64,000 nt of DNA from Bacillota bacterium (GCA_025361765.1 JANYJS010000008.1:1-64000), one strand, 5' to 3'; counted from the stretch's first letter, positions 8,368-17,401 are shown. Numbers and translations are program-made. Notes: generated by a model from the letters alone, not told the origin.

Positions 8368-9276
8368 CTAACCTAAAATTTTGATCTCCTCTTCAAGCAT
8401 TATACCAGAATGATCGAAAACAGTAAGTTTAACCAGTTTAATCAGGTCCAATAGATCTTTTGCTGTTGCGTTATTGCTATTGATAATAAAACCCGCATGA
8501 AGCGGCGATACCTGGGCGCCACCCAGAATCAATCCCTTGAGTCCCGCTTCTTCAATCAACTTGGCCGCAAAGCTTCCCACCGGTCTTTTAAATGTGCTGC
8601 CGCCGCATGGGAAAGTGACTGGTTGGCGCTCATTTCTTTTTTTTGCGAGTTCCTGCATGGTTGATTTTATTTTAGTAGCATCCCCTGGCGTAAGACTCAA
8701 GGTAGCGGAAGTGATTATTGTACCGTTTTCCTGCATGGCGCTATGTCTATAGGTCAGAATTAAATCGTCATTTGTCAAGTTGACTTGGTTTCCCTCACGA
8801 GTGACACCAGTAGCACAAATAACGCTGTCTTTCATTTCCCAGCCATAAGCTCCCGCGTTCATGACAAGGCAGCCGCCGATGCTGCCCGGAATGCCCGATC
8901 CGCCTTCCATGCCAGTAAGCCCCGTTTGCGCCGCTATCTGTGCAACCGACGTCAGCAAGGCACCCGCCTGAGCAGTAATTTGATTATCCGACACTTCAAC
9001 TCTGCTGAATTCTTCCCCAAACTTAATAATCAAACCCTCATATCCAGAATCTCTGACTAAAAGATTGCTGCCGTTTCCCATAACATAATAGGGAAATCCT
9101 TGATTCACGCAGCATCTGATGCAGTGCTGAATATCTTCGGCGGATTCGGGAAGAGCCATGAGGCTTGCGTCTCCGCCAGCCTTAAAAGTGGTATGCCTGC
9201 TCATCTGAACCTTTTCGAGAATCTGATTTTTTTTGAGTTTTAATGACAAAGCCTCGATTATTGATGGTGTTTCCAC
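8368..9276 (-). CDS. murB: UDP-N-acetylenolpyruvoylglucosamine reductase
   Basis: MurB (302 residues) reduces UDP-GlcNAc-enolpyruvate to UDP-MurNAc with NADPH and bound FAD in the cytoplasm. FAD-binding signatures are present: RHTTFKAGG (residues 27-35), YVMGNGSNLLV, and GMEGGSGIPGSIGG. The catalytic serine region is PCGGSTFKRP, and the glycine-rich LILGGAQVSPLHAGFI segment follows, as in type II MurB. The start codon is GTG at 9276, with AGGAG six bases upstream; no alternative fits better. It is the promoter-proximal gene of the minus-strand cluster. Its upstream region is filled with 13-bp repeats. Confidence 0.94.
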   Translation of the reverse strand: METPSIIEALSLKLKKNQILEKVQMSRHTTFKAGGDASLMALPESAEDIQHCIRCCVNQGFPYYVMGNGSNLLVRDSGYEGLIIKFGEEFSRVEVSDNQITAQAGALLTSVAQIAAQTGLTGMEGGSGIPGSIGGCLVMNAGAYGWEMKDSVICATGVTREGNQVNLTNDDLILTYRHSAMQENGTIITSATLSLTPGDATKIKSTMQELAKKRNERQPVTFPCGGSTFKRPVGSFAAKLIEEAGLKGLILGGAQVSPLHAGFIINSNNATAKDLLDLIKLVKLTVFDHSGIMLEEEIKILG

Positions 9277-9341
9277 GTCTTTCTCCTGTTCATCATTGAT
9301 ATGATGTTGCCGTATTCCTTATTTTGTAATAATCTATAGCT

Positions 9342-9432
9342 TTATCTTTATGGTACAGATTTATTGTACATCTTTATGGTACAGATTTATTGCACAGATT
9401 TATTGCACGGATTTATTGCACAGATTTATTGT
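9342..9432. repeat. 13-bp tandem repeat, about seven units
   Basis: Units of ACAGATTTATTGY (9355-9367, 9381-9393, 9394-9406, 9407-9419, 9420-9432) alternate with ACATCTTTATGGT (9368-9380 and a partial copy before 9355). The run fills the space between the divergent murB and argG genes. Outside it, 9277-9341 and 9433-9540 show nothing recognisable. Confidence 0.88.
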
Positions 9433-9546
9433 TTTTATTACATTTCAATTATACCATTTTTCTCATTGAATACAATCCCTGTGCCAAATGCAGAAAGCCT
9501 TCTGAAATAGGCCCTTTCAGATGTTTCAGACTTTATTTATATACAA

Positions 9547-9580
9547 TTTGCATAATTATAAATATATTTGCATATTTATC
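9547..9580. promoter_or_regulatory. Possible ArgR-type operator (direct repeats)
   Basis: TTTGCATAATTATAAA and TTTGCATATTTATCAA are repeated exactly 20 bp apart, just upstream of the argG -35. The minus-strand argB promoter region has a related TTGCATAAATATTAATT. AT-rich 18-bp boxes with TGMAT ends resemble ArgR sites, so shared control by arginine repressor is plausible but inferred. Confidence 0.35.
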
Positions 9581-9590
9581 AAAATTTCTC

Positions 9591-9619
9591 TTGAAATCCC
9601 ATTTCTCGTATGCTATACT
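9591..9619 (+). promoter_or_regulatory. Sigma-A promoter of argGH
   Basis: TTGAAA (9591-9596) and TATACT (9614-9619) are spaced by 17 bp, predicting a start near 9626 and a leader of about 70 bases. AGGAGG lies seven bases before the argG ATG. Confidence 0.75.
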
Positions 9620-9696
9620 CTCGTTTATAAGTTAAAACCCATTGAATAAATAAGAGTTTTACCGCGGTGAGGCTTAAAAAATAGGAGGAATTTATA

Positions 9697-10965
9697 ATGG
9701 TAAAAGAAAAAGTCATATTAGCCTATTCGGGAGGACTGGATACTTCCGTTATCATGACCTGGCTCAAAGAGCAATACGATTACGATGTCATAGCTGCCTG
9801 CGTTGACGTAGGTCAGGAAGATGATTTTGAAGCAGTCAAGAAAAAGGCCATCGACACCGGCGCCTCCAAATGCTACGTCGTTGATGTCAAAGAAGAATTT
9901 ATTACAGATTTTATCTGGCCGACACTTAAAGCCGGCGCTGTATATGAAGGCGATTACCTTCTCGGTACATCCTTCGCTCGTCCACTGATTGCAAAAGAAT
10001 TGGTTAAAATTGCCGAAATGGAAGGCGCTTATCTGATTGCTCACGGCTGCACGGGCAAGGGCAACGATCAGGTGCGTTTTGAAGCAACTATCAAAGCCAT
10101 GAGCCCCTCCATCAAAATCTTAGCGCCTTGGCGCATCTGGGACATGACCTCGAGGGAAGACCTTATTGACTATGCCCACGAGCGCAATATTCCTATTGCC
10201 CAGAGCGTAGAAAAAATATATAGCCGCGACCAGAATATCTGGCACATCAGCCACGAAGGCGGCAATCTTGAAGATCCCTGGAACGAGCACCTTGAGGACA
10301 TCCATGTCATGAGTGTTACGCCGGAAAATGCCAAAGACAGCGTGACCTATGTTGAAATCGGTTTTGACAAGGGCATCCCTGTGTCTGTTGACGGTGAAAA
10401 ATCTGGTCCTCTTGAACTGCTAAGCAAGTTAAATAAACTTGGGGGAGAGAATGGTATCGGCACCATCGACATCATTGAAAATCGACTTGTAGGCATGAAA
10501 TCAAGGGGCGTCTATGAGACCCCCGGCGGCACCCTGCTTTATAAAGCCCACAGCGCCATGGAAAAGCTCATCCTAGACAGGGACACCATGGCCTATAAAT
10601 ACATTGTTGCTCAAAAATATGCTCAGCTCGTCTACGATGGTTTATGGTATACTCCTCTTAGAGAGGCTCTCGCAGCATTTGTCGATTCTACCCAGGAGTA
10701 CGTGACCGGCGTTGTACGTCTTAAGCTTTACAAAGGCAACTGCCTGCCCGTGGCTTCCAAATCCCAATATTCTCTTTACAGTGAAGAGTTCGCAACTTTC
10801 AGCAAGGATGAAGTTTACAACCAGAAGGATGCGGAAGGATTTATCAATTTGTTTGCTCTACCGCTAAAAATCAGAGCAATCCTGAAACAAAAAAACAGCG
10901 AAGGAAGTGAAGTAAATGAAGCTTTGGGGAGGAAGGTTCTCAAAGGAGGAGAGTTTGTCGGCTGA
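9697..10965 (+). CDS. argG: Argininosuccinate synthase
   Basis: ArgG joins citrulline and aspartate with ATP to form argininosuccinate. The N-terminal ATP pyrophosphatase loop is clear ([12 protein letters not shown], residues 8-19), as is [15 protein letters not shown] (about 111-125). The protein has 422 residues, roughly 20 more than usual. The extra tail ([16 protein letters not shown]) is translated from the start of argH in another frame. A TAA lies in the +1 frame exactly before the argH ATG, so the long tail may reflect a small indel that removed the ancestral stop. ArgG activity should not depend on this tail. It is the first gene of a two-gene plus-strand operon and is flanked by a strong promoter and terminator. 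Confidence 0.96.
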   Translation: MVKEKVILAYSGGLDTSVIMTWLKEQYDYDVIAACVDVGQEDDFEAVKKKAIDTGASKCYVVDVKEEFITDFIWPTLKAGAVYEGDYLLGTSFARPLIAKELVKIAEMEGAYLIAHGCTGKGNDQVRFEATIKAMSPSIKILAPWRIWDMTSREDLIDYAHERNIPIAQSVEKIYSRDQNIWHISHEGGNLEDPWNEHLEDIHVMSVTPENAKDSVTYVEIGFDKGIPVSVDGEKSGPLELLSKLNKLGGENGIGTIDIIENRLVGMKSRGVYETPGGTLLYKAHSAMEKLILDRDTMAYKYIVAQKYAQLVYDGLWYTPLREALAAFVDSTQEYVTGVVRLKLYKGNCLPVASKSQYSLYSEEFATFSKDEVYNQKDAEGFINLFALPLKIRAILKQKNSEGSEVNEALGRKVLKGGEFVG

Positions 10966-12283
10966 TGCCTTCAACGCATCCATTGAATTCGACCAAAAAC
11001 TTTATAAACAGGATATAAGAGGCAGTATTGCCCATGCCAAAATGCTTGGTAGGCAAGGCATCATCACAGAAGATGAAACTGCTTTGATTATAAAGAATTT
11101 AGACATCATATTGGCTGATATTGAAGCAGGCCATATCGAATTTACCATAGAAAACGAAGACATTCATATGAGCATCGAAAGCCTTCTGACTCAGCGGATT
11201 GGGCCAGCGGGCAAAAAGCTTCACACTGCCCGCAGCAGAAATGATCAGGTTGCAGTGGATTTAAGGCTTTATCTCAAAGAGGAAATCGGCGAAATCGTCG
11301 AACTAGCAAGAGAACTTTCCCGTTCCCTAATTTCTCTTGCCAAGGTCAACCAGGATACGGTGATGCCGGGCTATACCCACCTTCAAAGAGCTCAGCCCGT
11401 GACACTGGCTTTTCATCTTATGGCCTATTATCAGATGTTTAAAAGAGACCTCGGCAGATATCAGGACTGTTATAAAAGGACCGACGTCCTGCCTCTCGGA
11501 AGCGGCGCCCTGGCAGGCACCACTTATGACACGGACAGGATTTTTCTGGCTCGGGAACTGGGTTTTGCCGGCATCAGCGAAAACGCCATGGATGCCGTCA
11601 GCGATAGGGATTTCGCCATCGAATTTCTCAGCGCCTGTTCAATCACCATGATGCACCTTAGCCGGTTTTGCGAAGAGCTAATTATCTGGAGCTCTTCGGA
11701 ATTTTCTTTTGTCGAAATGGATGATGCCTACAGCACTGGCAGCAGCATCATGCCCCAAAAGAAAAACCCGGATATGGCAGAGCTGATCCGGGGCAAAACC
11801 GGCAGCGTCTACGGCAATCTACTCACCCTTCTCACCATTATGAAGGGCCTGCCCCTTGCCTATAACAAGGACATGCAGGAAGACAAACCTCCGGTTTTCG
11901 CCGCAGGAGACACAGTCAAAAAATCCCTGGCCATTTTCACCGACATGTTAAATACCTTGCATGTCAAAAAAGAAAATATGGCCCAAGCCGCCAAAAAAGG
12001 CTACATGAATGCTACAGATGCCGCTGACTATCTGGTGGGAAAAGGCCTGGCCTTCAGAGACTGCCATGAGGTTATCGGACGCATGGTGCTTCATTGCATT
12101 CACGAGAACAAAGCCATAGAAGACCTGACTTTGGTCGAATTAAAAAACTTCTCCGAAAAATTCGAAGAAGATGTCTATAACAAAATCAGCGTTACGGCCT
12201 GCATTGAAGCAAAAAAGTCCCTAGGCGGCGCGTCCTTTGACAGCGTGGCCAAGATGATTGAAAAAGCAGAACAGGAGAATTGA
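10916..12283 (+). CDS. argH: Argininosuccinate lyase
   Basis: ArgH (455 residues) splits argininosuccinate into arginine and fumarate, completing the pathway begun by argG. The fumarase/aspartase-superfamily signature [12 protein letters not shown] occurs at about residues 276-287. TARSRNDQ and the [11 protein letters not shown] segment with the catalytic region are intact. The ATG is preceded by GAAGGAAGTG and lies inside argG, giving a 50-bp overlap in different frames. Only this start gives the conserved N-terminus [10 protein letters not shown]. An intrinsic terminator follows directly after the stop. Confidence 0.96.
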   Translation: MKLWGGRFSKEESLSADAFNASIEFDQKLYKQDIRGSIAHAKMLGRQGIITEDETALIIKNLDIILADIEAGHIEFTIENEDIHMSIESLLTQRIGPAGKKLHTARSRNDQVAVDLRLYLKEEIGEIVELARELSRSLISLAKVNQDTVMPGYTHLQRAQPVTLAFHLMAYYQMFKRDLGRYQDCYKRTDVLPLGSGALAGTTYDTDRIFLARELGFAGISENAMDAVSDRDFAIEFLSACSITMMHLSRFCEELIIWSSSEFSFVEMDDAYSTGSSIMPQKKNPDMAELIRGKTGSVYGNLLTLLTIMKGLPLAYNKDMQEDKPPVFAAGDTVKKSLAIFTDMLNTLHVKKENMAQAAKKGYMNATDAADYLVGKGLAFRDCHEVIGRMVLHCIHENKAIEDLTLVELKNFSEKFEEDVYNKISVTACIEAKKSLGGASFDSVAKMIEKAEQEN

Positions 12284-12286
12284 CAT

Positions 12287-12322
12287 AAAGCTGCATCTTT
12301 ACGAGAGGTGCAGCTTTTCTCA
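12287..12322 (+). terminator. argGH intrinsic terminator
   Basis: AAAGCTGCA pairs with TGCAGCTTT, extended inward by further pairs, and TTTTCT follows. It begins four bases after the argH stop. Confidence 0.85.
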
Positions 12323-12349
12323 TTGCCAATGAAAAACCACCGCTGAAGG

Positions 12350-12577
12350 CTAAACAATGCTATGCTTTTTCAGCTCCTCATAGACCTGTCTGCTCTCTTT
12401 CACTTGAACTCCGCACTCCTCAGCCAGGCGGCAAAGTGTTCCGCTTAAGAGCTCCAGTTCCGATTTTCTGCCTGCTTCAACGTCCCTTTTCATAGAACTG
12501 GTTCCTTCCGGCAGCATAGCTTTCTTAGGCCAAACTTCACGGCCTGCCTTTACGGTGGCTAAGGGCCGATTTTGCCA
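12350..12577 (-). pseudogene. 2-dehydropantoate 2-reductase (panE) C-terminal remnant
   Basis: Reading the minus strand gives KKAMLPEGTSSMKRDVEAGR, then SELELLSGTLCRLAEE, CGVQVKESRQVYEELK and a TAG at 12350-12352. This is the C-terminal substrate-binding end of ketopantoate reductase (pattern SSMxxDxExGRxTExexlnG). Upstream, the frame meets a TAG within about 75 codons. The NADP-binding half is absent, replaced directly by the end of the Fic-like gene. It is therefore a broken gene. Confidence 0.75.
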
Positions 12578-12607
12578 TAGTTCAGGCTAAAGGCTGATTG
12601 CCATTGT

Positions 12608-13321
12608 TCAGGCAGTGAGTTGCAACAGCACTTCCAGCTTATTGAAAACGCTTCTTAGAAGACTATCATAAAGCGGCATCGTATCCTCTGTTTTCAGATA
12701 TTTGATGATTGCCATATTGTATTCCTGCTCCGACATCTGTAGCAGAACGGGTGGAAATCCATTTCTGATGAGTTCGTACTGCAGAACCATTCTCGCCATG
12801 CTCCCGGAATAATGCTCAAAGGGATATATTTCCATCAGCTTATTATGAAGCTGGGCTGCTTTCATGACCGGATTGCTGTCCAAATTTTCGGTATTCAGCC
12901 ACTTGATCATCAGCTCCATTTGCTCATCGATATCATTGAAATGCGGCGGGATATAGTCAATTTCTCTTAACACAGGATTGCTGCGCCTGTATTGCAAAAC
13001 GTCTGGTTTAGCAAGAGCCTGGTAGAGTTTGAAAATATAGGTCACGCTGAGTTCGACTCCCATCTCGCTCATATCCTCGGCCAATTTGAGTGCATCGCAA
13101 TAGTTTCTCACCTGCAAATGGTCAGCGATGCTGCATTCTACGACAAACTCCCCTTTCATAATCCTTTGTATATTCTCCTTACTCATTGTCATGCCATCGA
13201 GTCTGATTGAAGAACTGATCCAGTCCAAGGTGTTTAGTTCAGAAATATAAGCGGCGATCTCCCGCTTGTAAGGCTTTCTATTGTCCAGAATCAGTCTCTT
13301 CTTTTTGATTTCTCTAAACAT
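12608..13321 (-). CDS. Fic/DOC-fold protein with degenerate active-site motif
   Basis: A 237-residue protein with the layout of Fic proteins. A SSSIRLDG segment near residue 36 sits where many Fic proteins have the inhibitory SSxIEG motif. A helical core follows, and the Fic loop lies at residues 166-177. The loop reads [12 protein letters not shown] instead of HPFxxGNGRxxR. The catalytic histidine is Tyr, and the GNGR phosphate-binding part is YSGS; only Pro, Phe, one Gly and the final Arg remain. AMP transfer by the standard mechanism is therefore unlikely. It may be a pseudoenzyme, a binding protein or an early pseudogene, though the frame is intact. AAGGTG precedes the ATG. It follows a 43-codon glycine-rich repeat frame. 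Confidence 0.7.
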   Translation of the reverse strand: MFREIKKKRLILDNRKPYKREIAAYISELNTLDWISSSIRLDGMTMSKENIQRIMKGEFVVECSIADHLQVRNYCDALKLAEDMSEMGVELSVTYIFKLYQALAKPDVLQYRRSNPVLREIDYIPPHFNDIDEQMELMIKWLNTENLDSNPVMKAAQLHNKLMEIYPFEHYSGSMARMVLQYELIRNGFPPVLLQMSEQEYNMAIIKYLKTEDTMPLYDSLLRSVFNKLEVLLQLTA

Positions 13322-13353
13322 CTCACAGCACCTTCTTTTAAATTATTTGGATC

Positions 13354-13485
13354 CTAATGCCCGCTCCAATAGCCATGACCTGTGCCGATCGCCATGCCTT
13401 CCACGATCGTCATGCCTTCCCCGATCGCCATGCCTACTCCGATCGCCATGCCTACTCCGATCGCCATGCCTTCCCCGATCGTCAT
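13354..13485 (-). other. Short open frame of GMAIGV-type hexapeptide repeats
   Basis: The 18-bp minisatellite reads on the minus strand as a 43-codon frame: MTIGEG, then [12 protein letters not shown] units, ending in GHGYWSGH. It lies between argC and the Fic-like gene, whose start is 32 bp further on. The upstream AAAGTGAGC is only a weak ribosome site. No homologue is recognised. It may be a chance frame kept open by the multiple-of-three period. Confidence 0.3.
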
Positions 13486-13491
13486 GCTCAC
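13386..13491. repeat. 18-bp tandem repeat, six units
   Basis: Units of CGATCGYCATGCCTWCYC run from 13386 in register (13386, 13404, 13422, 13440, 13458, 13476 partial). Each carries the palindrome CGATCG. Both strands stay open in frame because 18 is a multiple of three. Confidence 0.92.
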
Positions 13492-13537
13492 TTTAAAGCC
13501 TTGGCCCTTCTAAATCAGTATTTTCAAGAATACTTCT

Positions 13538-14599
13538 CTACGGAATAAGCGGCATCTGATCCATCAGCCCCGCCGTCTCTTCAAAGCCAAACATGATGTT
13601 CATATTCTGTACTGCCTGCCCAGCAGCGCCTTTCATCAGATTATCAATCGCCGAGGTGATGATAATGCGTCTCGCCCGCAAATCCACCTTTATGCTGATA
13701 TCGCAGAAATTGGTGTGGCTCACATATCTCGTTTCTAGTGGCTCTCTTCTGATTCTCATGAAAGGAAATCTGCCGTAAAAGCGTTCATAAATGTCGTAAA
13801 TATCATCATCTGTGCAGAAAGTCACAGCATTGATATAACAAGTGGCTAGAATACCCCTCTTCATGGGCATCAGATGAGGGGTAAAGGTGACATTCAGTTT
13901 ATCTCCATAGACCTTGGAAATCTCCTGCTCTATTTCAGGAGTATGCCTATGCATGCCTATATTATAAGCCTTTACAGATTCACTGGCTTCGGCAAGCAGC
14001 AGGGAGATTTCCTCTTTTCTGCCGGCTCCCGTCACTCCGGATTTGGCATCTATAATCACAGAAAAGGGATCCACCAAATCATCATTTCTCAGAATTGGCG
14101 CAAGAGCAAGAATACTGGCTGTACTATAACAGCCAGGGTTGGCAACAATCCGGGCCTCTTTGATTTCATCCCGCCATAGCTCCGGAAGTCCATAGACAGC
14201 AAGCGGAAGAAGTTCCTCTGCCCCATGGGAAAGTTTATACCAAAACTCAAAGGACGATTTATCTTTGAGTCTAAAATCTGCGCTAAGGTCAATCAGTCTA
14301 ATGCCAGAAGACATAGCGGCAGTCGCCACCCGAAACACCTCACCGCTAGGCAATGCGGCAAAGACCAGATCCACTTGATCCATTCGCCCCATAGCCTCAT
14401 CCATACTAATCAGTTTATCGGAAATGAGCTTTGTATAATGCGGGTATACCTGATCAAAAGAAAGTCCTGCATAGCTATTTGACGATATAAAGTCAATCTC
14501 TATGTTGGGATGCCTCATAAGTAAGGAAACCAGCTGCTGCCCAGCATATCCGGTCGCGCCCATAATGCCTATTTTAATTTTATTTGCTGTCATATCCAT
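13538..14599 (-). CDS. argC: N-acetyl-gamma-glutamyl-phosphate reductase
   Basis: ArgC (353 residues) reduces N-acetylglutamyl phosphate with NADPH to the semialdehyde, the third step of arginine synthesis. The Rossmann motif GIMGATGYAGQQL is at residues 11-23. The catalytic cysteine lies in VANPGCYSTAS (about 150-160), and the conserved histidine region follows with MHRHTPEIEQE. GGGTGG precedes the ATG. Unlike the usual argCJB order, argC stands alone here, with malQ upstream. argJ and argB are 6 kb away on the same strand. Its promoter region contains two 25-bp tandem repeats. Confidence 0.95.
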   Translation of the reverse strand: MDMTANKIKIGIMGATGYAGQQLVSLLMRHPNIEIDFISSNSYAGLSFDQVYPHYTKLISDKLISMDEAMGRMDQVDLVFAALPSGEVFRVATAAMSSGIRLIDLSADFRLKDKSSFEFWYKLSHGAEELLPLAVYGLPELWRDEIKEARIVANPGCYSTASILALAPILRNDDLVDPFSVIIDAKSGVTGAGRKEEISLLLAEASESVKAYNIGMHRHTPEIEQEISKVYGDKLNVTFTPHLMPMKRGILATCYINAVTFCTDDDIYDIYERFYGRFPFMRIRREPLETRYVSHTNFCDISIKVDLRARRIIITSAIDNLMKGAAGQAVQNMNIMFGFEETAGLMDQMPLIP

Positions 14600-14638
14600 T
14601 TTCCACCCTTCACTGCTCAGCTAATCATTAATTTCCAT

Positions 14639-14697
14639 CTCTGATCTGATTTATAATAACGTTCTCTGATCTGATTTATAATAACTTTCTCTGATTT
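14639..14697. repeat. 25-bp tandem duplication between malQ and argC
   Basis: CTCTGATCTGATTTATAATAACGTT-like units at 14639-14663 and 14664-14688 differ at one position, and a nine-base partial third copy follows. They lie 40-100 bp upstream of argC and 20-78 bp after the malQ stop. Confidence 0.9.
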
Positions 14698-14716
14698 CAT
14701 GCACAATTTTCATTTA

Positions 14717-16195
14717 TTATCTGTCGTAAATTTTTGTCATTTTCATTATTTTATGGCATAATTCTTCACTAAAAAGGCCTGCCGTAAGTCGCCATTGCCA
14801 GTTGCCCGAAAGCGTAGAGGGCGTGTTCATTCTGGCGCTTCTGCCAAGACCCAGAAAATCCTGAATTGGCGCTATGGCCAGATTAGCCACGCTTTCCCAG
14901 GCTCCCCTGATCAGTCCCCAATAATAGCCCTCCTCACAGGTTAGTCCCAAATATTCCCTGGCATAGTTCAAAACATCTGGCTCCGCATCCGAAAACCATT
15001 CTACGGATGTGGCATTGTCGTGGGTGCCTGTATAAACCACACAATTTTTTTGATAAGTATGGGGCAAATGCTCACTTTGCTCACCAGGGTCAAAGGCGAA
15101 CTGTAAAACCTTCATGCCTGGGAAGCCACTGTTTGCAAGCAAAATTTTAACATCCGGCGATAAGATTCCCAAATCCTCCGCAATAATAGGAGGCCTTCCA
15201 ATTTTATCCTCTATGGCTTTAAAGAAGCTTATTCCCGGCCCCTCTTTCCAAACGCCGAACTTAGCCGTGTCCTGACCCCATGGGATTTCATAATAGGATG
15301 CAAATCCCCTGAAATGGTCAATTCTAATCACGTCGAAAAGAGCCAGACTTGCTTTGATTCTTGCCGTCCACCAGCTATAATCGGTCTTTTTATGTTGCGC
15401 CCAGTCATAAATCGGGTTGCCCCAAAGCTGTCCATCCTCGGAAAAATAATCCGGCGGGCAGCCGGCCATCACGACTGGATCGCACTGTTCTTTAAGCAAA
15501 AAAAGTTCTCTGTTTGCCCAAGCATCTACGCTGTCTAATGCCACGTAGATTGGTATATCTCCAATGATCCGTATGCAAAGTCCCTTGACATATTTTTTTA
15601 ATGCCTGCCACTGTTTAAAAAATAAAAACTGGCAATAAATCCAAAAATTAATACGATCCTCCAGCTTTTTCTTATATGATTCAAGACTCTCTGCCAATCG
15701 ATATTTTATACCCTCATCGGGCCAGTCTATCCAGGGCTTCATGTCAAACTCCTGCTTTAATGCCATGAATAAAGCGTAGTCCAGCAGCCAGCCCTTGTGT
15801 TTTTCTATAAAATCCTCTACCTGATCTCTATCCCGTTCAAAGCCATTCATAAAGGCGATTTCAAGCATTCTAAAGCGGTTTTGATACACGGCTGCATAAT
15901 CCACTCTGGCAGCTGATCCCCCCCAATTAATCCTGCTGATTTCCTCTTTTGAGAGCAAATGATCTTCGCACAATAAATCCAAATCTATGAAATAAGGATT
16001 GCCCGCGAAAGTAGAAAAAGACTGATACGGAGAGTCCCCGTAGCTGGTTGGCCCAAGCGGCAGAACCTGCCAGTATTTTTGGCCGGCGCTTTTCAGCAAG
16101 TCTGCAAAGTCATAAGCCGCTCTGCCAAAGGTGCCAATGCCATAATTCGAAGGGAGTGCGCTGATGGGCATTAAAATTCCACTGCTTCTTTCCAT
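14717..16195 (-). CDS. malQ: 4-alpha-glucanotransferase (amylomaltase)
   Basis: MalQ (492 residues, GH77) moves alpha-1,4-glucan segments between maltodextrins. Conserved catalytic pieces are visible: the nucleophile Asp in VIRIDHFRGF, the acid/base Glu in IIAEDLG, and the transition-state Asp in YTGTHDNATS. The N-terminal LMPISALPSNYGIGTFG is characteristic. The length matches bacterial amylomaltases. AGGAAG precedes the ATG. No other glycogen or maltose genes are in the window, so its partner enzymes must be elsewhere. It is isolated between argC and the TudS-like remnant, which is divergent. Confidence 0.94.
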   Translation of the reverse strand: MERSSGILMPISALPSNYGIGTFGRAAYDFADLLKSAGQKYWQVLPLGPTSYGDSPYQSFSTFAGNPYFIDLDLLCEDHLLSKEEISRINWGGSAARVDYAAVYQNRFRMLEIAFMNGFERDRDQVEDFIEKHKGWLLDYALFMALKQEFDMKPWIDWPDEGIKYRLAESLESYKKKLEDRINFWIYCQFLFFKQWQALKKYVKGLCIRIIGDIPIYVALDSVDAWANRELFLLKEQCDPVVMAGCPPDYFSEDGQLWGNPIYDWAQHKKTDYSWWTARIKASLALFDVIRIDHFRGFASYYEIPWGQDTAKFGVWKEGPGISFFKAIEDKIGRPPIIAEDLGILSPDVKILLANSGFPGMKVLQFAFDPGEQSEHLPHTYQKNCVVYTGTHDNATSVEWFSDAEPDVLNYAREYLGLTCEEGYYWGLIRGAWESVANLAIAPIQDFLGLGRSARMNTPSTLSGNWQWRLTAGLFSEELCHKIMKMTKIYDR

Positions 16196-16282
16196 AATGC
16201 TTCCTTTTCTGCCGAGCCTTGACCCGACTGGCTTTATGATGGTATTTTAACATTTATAGACCAGTGTCGCAACGACATTTAA

Positions 16283-16801
16283 AATGCCAATAATAAAGTC
16301 AAGGAGCTGGCGAGATATCCCGGATTATGCAAGGATGTCCTAGATACTTTGCACAAATACGACTTGGGTATTCAGCAAATGGCCTGCCCTGAAACCCTGT
16401 ATTTAGGCGTACAGCGTTGGTGGCATACCAAAAATCTCTATGACAATGTCGGCTTTCGCAATTTCTGTCGTGATTTGGCAAAGCAAGTGGCGGATTATAT
16501 GGAAAACTACGAGAAGGTAGGTTATGAGACCGTGGCAGTGCTCAGCAGCAATGGCTCACCCACCTGCGGCGTAACTCTGACCAGCTTCGATGAAGATTGG
16601 GGTGGACGTCCAAAAGACCTTGATTATAACAAGTCCCTCGCGGTAGGCACCGGTGTCTACATTGAGGAGCTCCAGAGGGAAATCACTGCAAGAGGTCTTA
16701 AGATGCCGCCGTTTTACGGTCTAGACTTAGACGATGTCTCAAAGCCTATGGAGCAAATCCTGAAGGAATTCGAGGATTTTATCAAGGGATTGTTCAAGTA
16801 A
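16283..16801 (+). pseudogene. TudS-related putative desulfidase, 5'-truncated
   Basis: The plus-strand frame from 16283 reads NANNKVKELARYPGLCKDVL, then GIQQMACPETLYLGV and SSNGSPTCGVT. This pattern fits thiouracil desulfurase (TudS)-related proteins, which use cysteines to hold a [4Fe-4S] cluster. The usual first dozen residues, with the first cysteine (ISHCxLNxN), are lacking. A TAA sits directly upstream in frame, and no ATG or GTG start precedes the conserved block; the first possible start is a TTG at 16349 with no ribosome site. The gene is thus probably inactive by loss of its 5' end, 88 bp from the malQ start. The family name is given from pattern memory. Confidence 0.62.
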
Positions 16802-16818
16802 GATTGAGGCAGATACTT

Positions 16819-17139
16819 CTACTTTATCAAATCTTCAAGATTCATCTTTGAGTAGATGACCCTGTGTATTTCGATTTCTCGTTCGACCATAGTATAAAAA
16901 ACAAGGTAACTGTTTACCTGTATGACTCTATACTCAATAGTGAATTTATGGATGGACTGATATATCTTGCCCATGTATGGGAACTTTTGCAATTGGGAAA
17001 TTGAGGCGTCAAAGTCATACGTTAAGTCCTTTGCAGCTTTAGGATTTTTAAGATTATCGGCGATATAAAGGATAATATTTTCTAAATCCTTTGATGCCAG
17101 AGGAAGGTATCGAATTTTATTCACCTGATCCATCCTCAT
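16819..17139 (-). CDS. RelE/ParE-family toxin
   Basis: A 106-residue RelE/ParE-fold protein with typical features. These are IRYLPLASKDLENIILYIAD near the N-terminus, the FPYMGKIY middle, a central EYRVIQVNSYLVFYTMV strand pair and a short C-terminal helix. Members either cut ribosome-bound mRNA or inhibit gyrase; sequence alone does not decide. The gene overlaps the end of the antitoxin gene by 23 bp in another frame, the usual sign of coupled translation. The ATG at 17139 may be replaced in vivo by a GTG 12 bp downstream, which has GAGGAT upstream and gives VNKIRYL. Confidence 0.85.
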   Translation of the reverse strand: MRMDQVNKIRYLPLASKDLENIILYIADNLKNPKAAKDLTYDFDASISQLQKFPYMGKIYQSIHKFTIEYRVIQVNSYLVFYTMVEREIEIHRVIYSKMNLEDLIK

Positions 17140-17401
17140 GTATCAGGTTTTTTCTTAATTTGGAAAAAACCTCTTCATGAGTATAGCGAAAATCCGTTGA
17201 CTTCGCTTCGACTTCAGCCTCTTTTAGCTTGATGTAGATTTCATTTACTAACATCTTGCGCTCATAAGCTTCAATGCTCATCACAACAATATCACCGTAT
17301 CCATTCTTAGTTAAGAAAATAGGTTCACCCGTCTCATGGACAACTTTGGAAATCTCAGCAAAATGATTTCGCAAATCTGAAATAGGTCTAATTTGTGGCA
17401 T
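17117..17401 (-). CDS. Phd/YefM-family antitoxin
   Basis: The 94-residue antitoxin has the Phd/YefM fold. IRPISDLRNHFAEISKVV forms the DNA-binding N-terminal part, EPIFLTKNGYGDIVVMS follows, and a charged C-terminal helix should wrap the toxin. GGAGGTGAGGGC precedes the ATG at 17401, so this start is better than one seven codons upstream. A perfect inverted repeat covers the promoter, which suggests that the antitoxin (and its complex with the toxin) represses its own operon. Confidence 0.87.
   Translation of the reverse strand: MPQIRPISDLRNHFAEISKVVHETGEPIFLTKNGYGDIVVMSIEAYERKMLVNEIYIKLKEAEVEAKSTDFRYTHEEVFSKLRKNLIHEDGSGE

Noticed and set aside
13357-13548. Plus-strand [12 protein letters not shown] repeat peptide
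   Set aside because: Produced by the 18-bp minisatellite, whose length keeps any frame open; no ribosome site on this strand.
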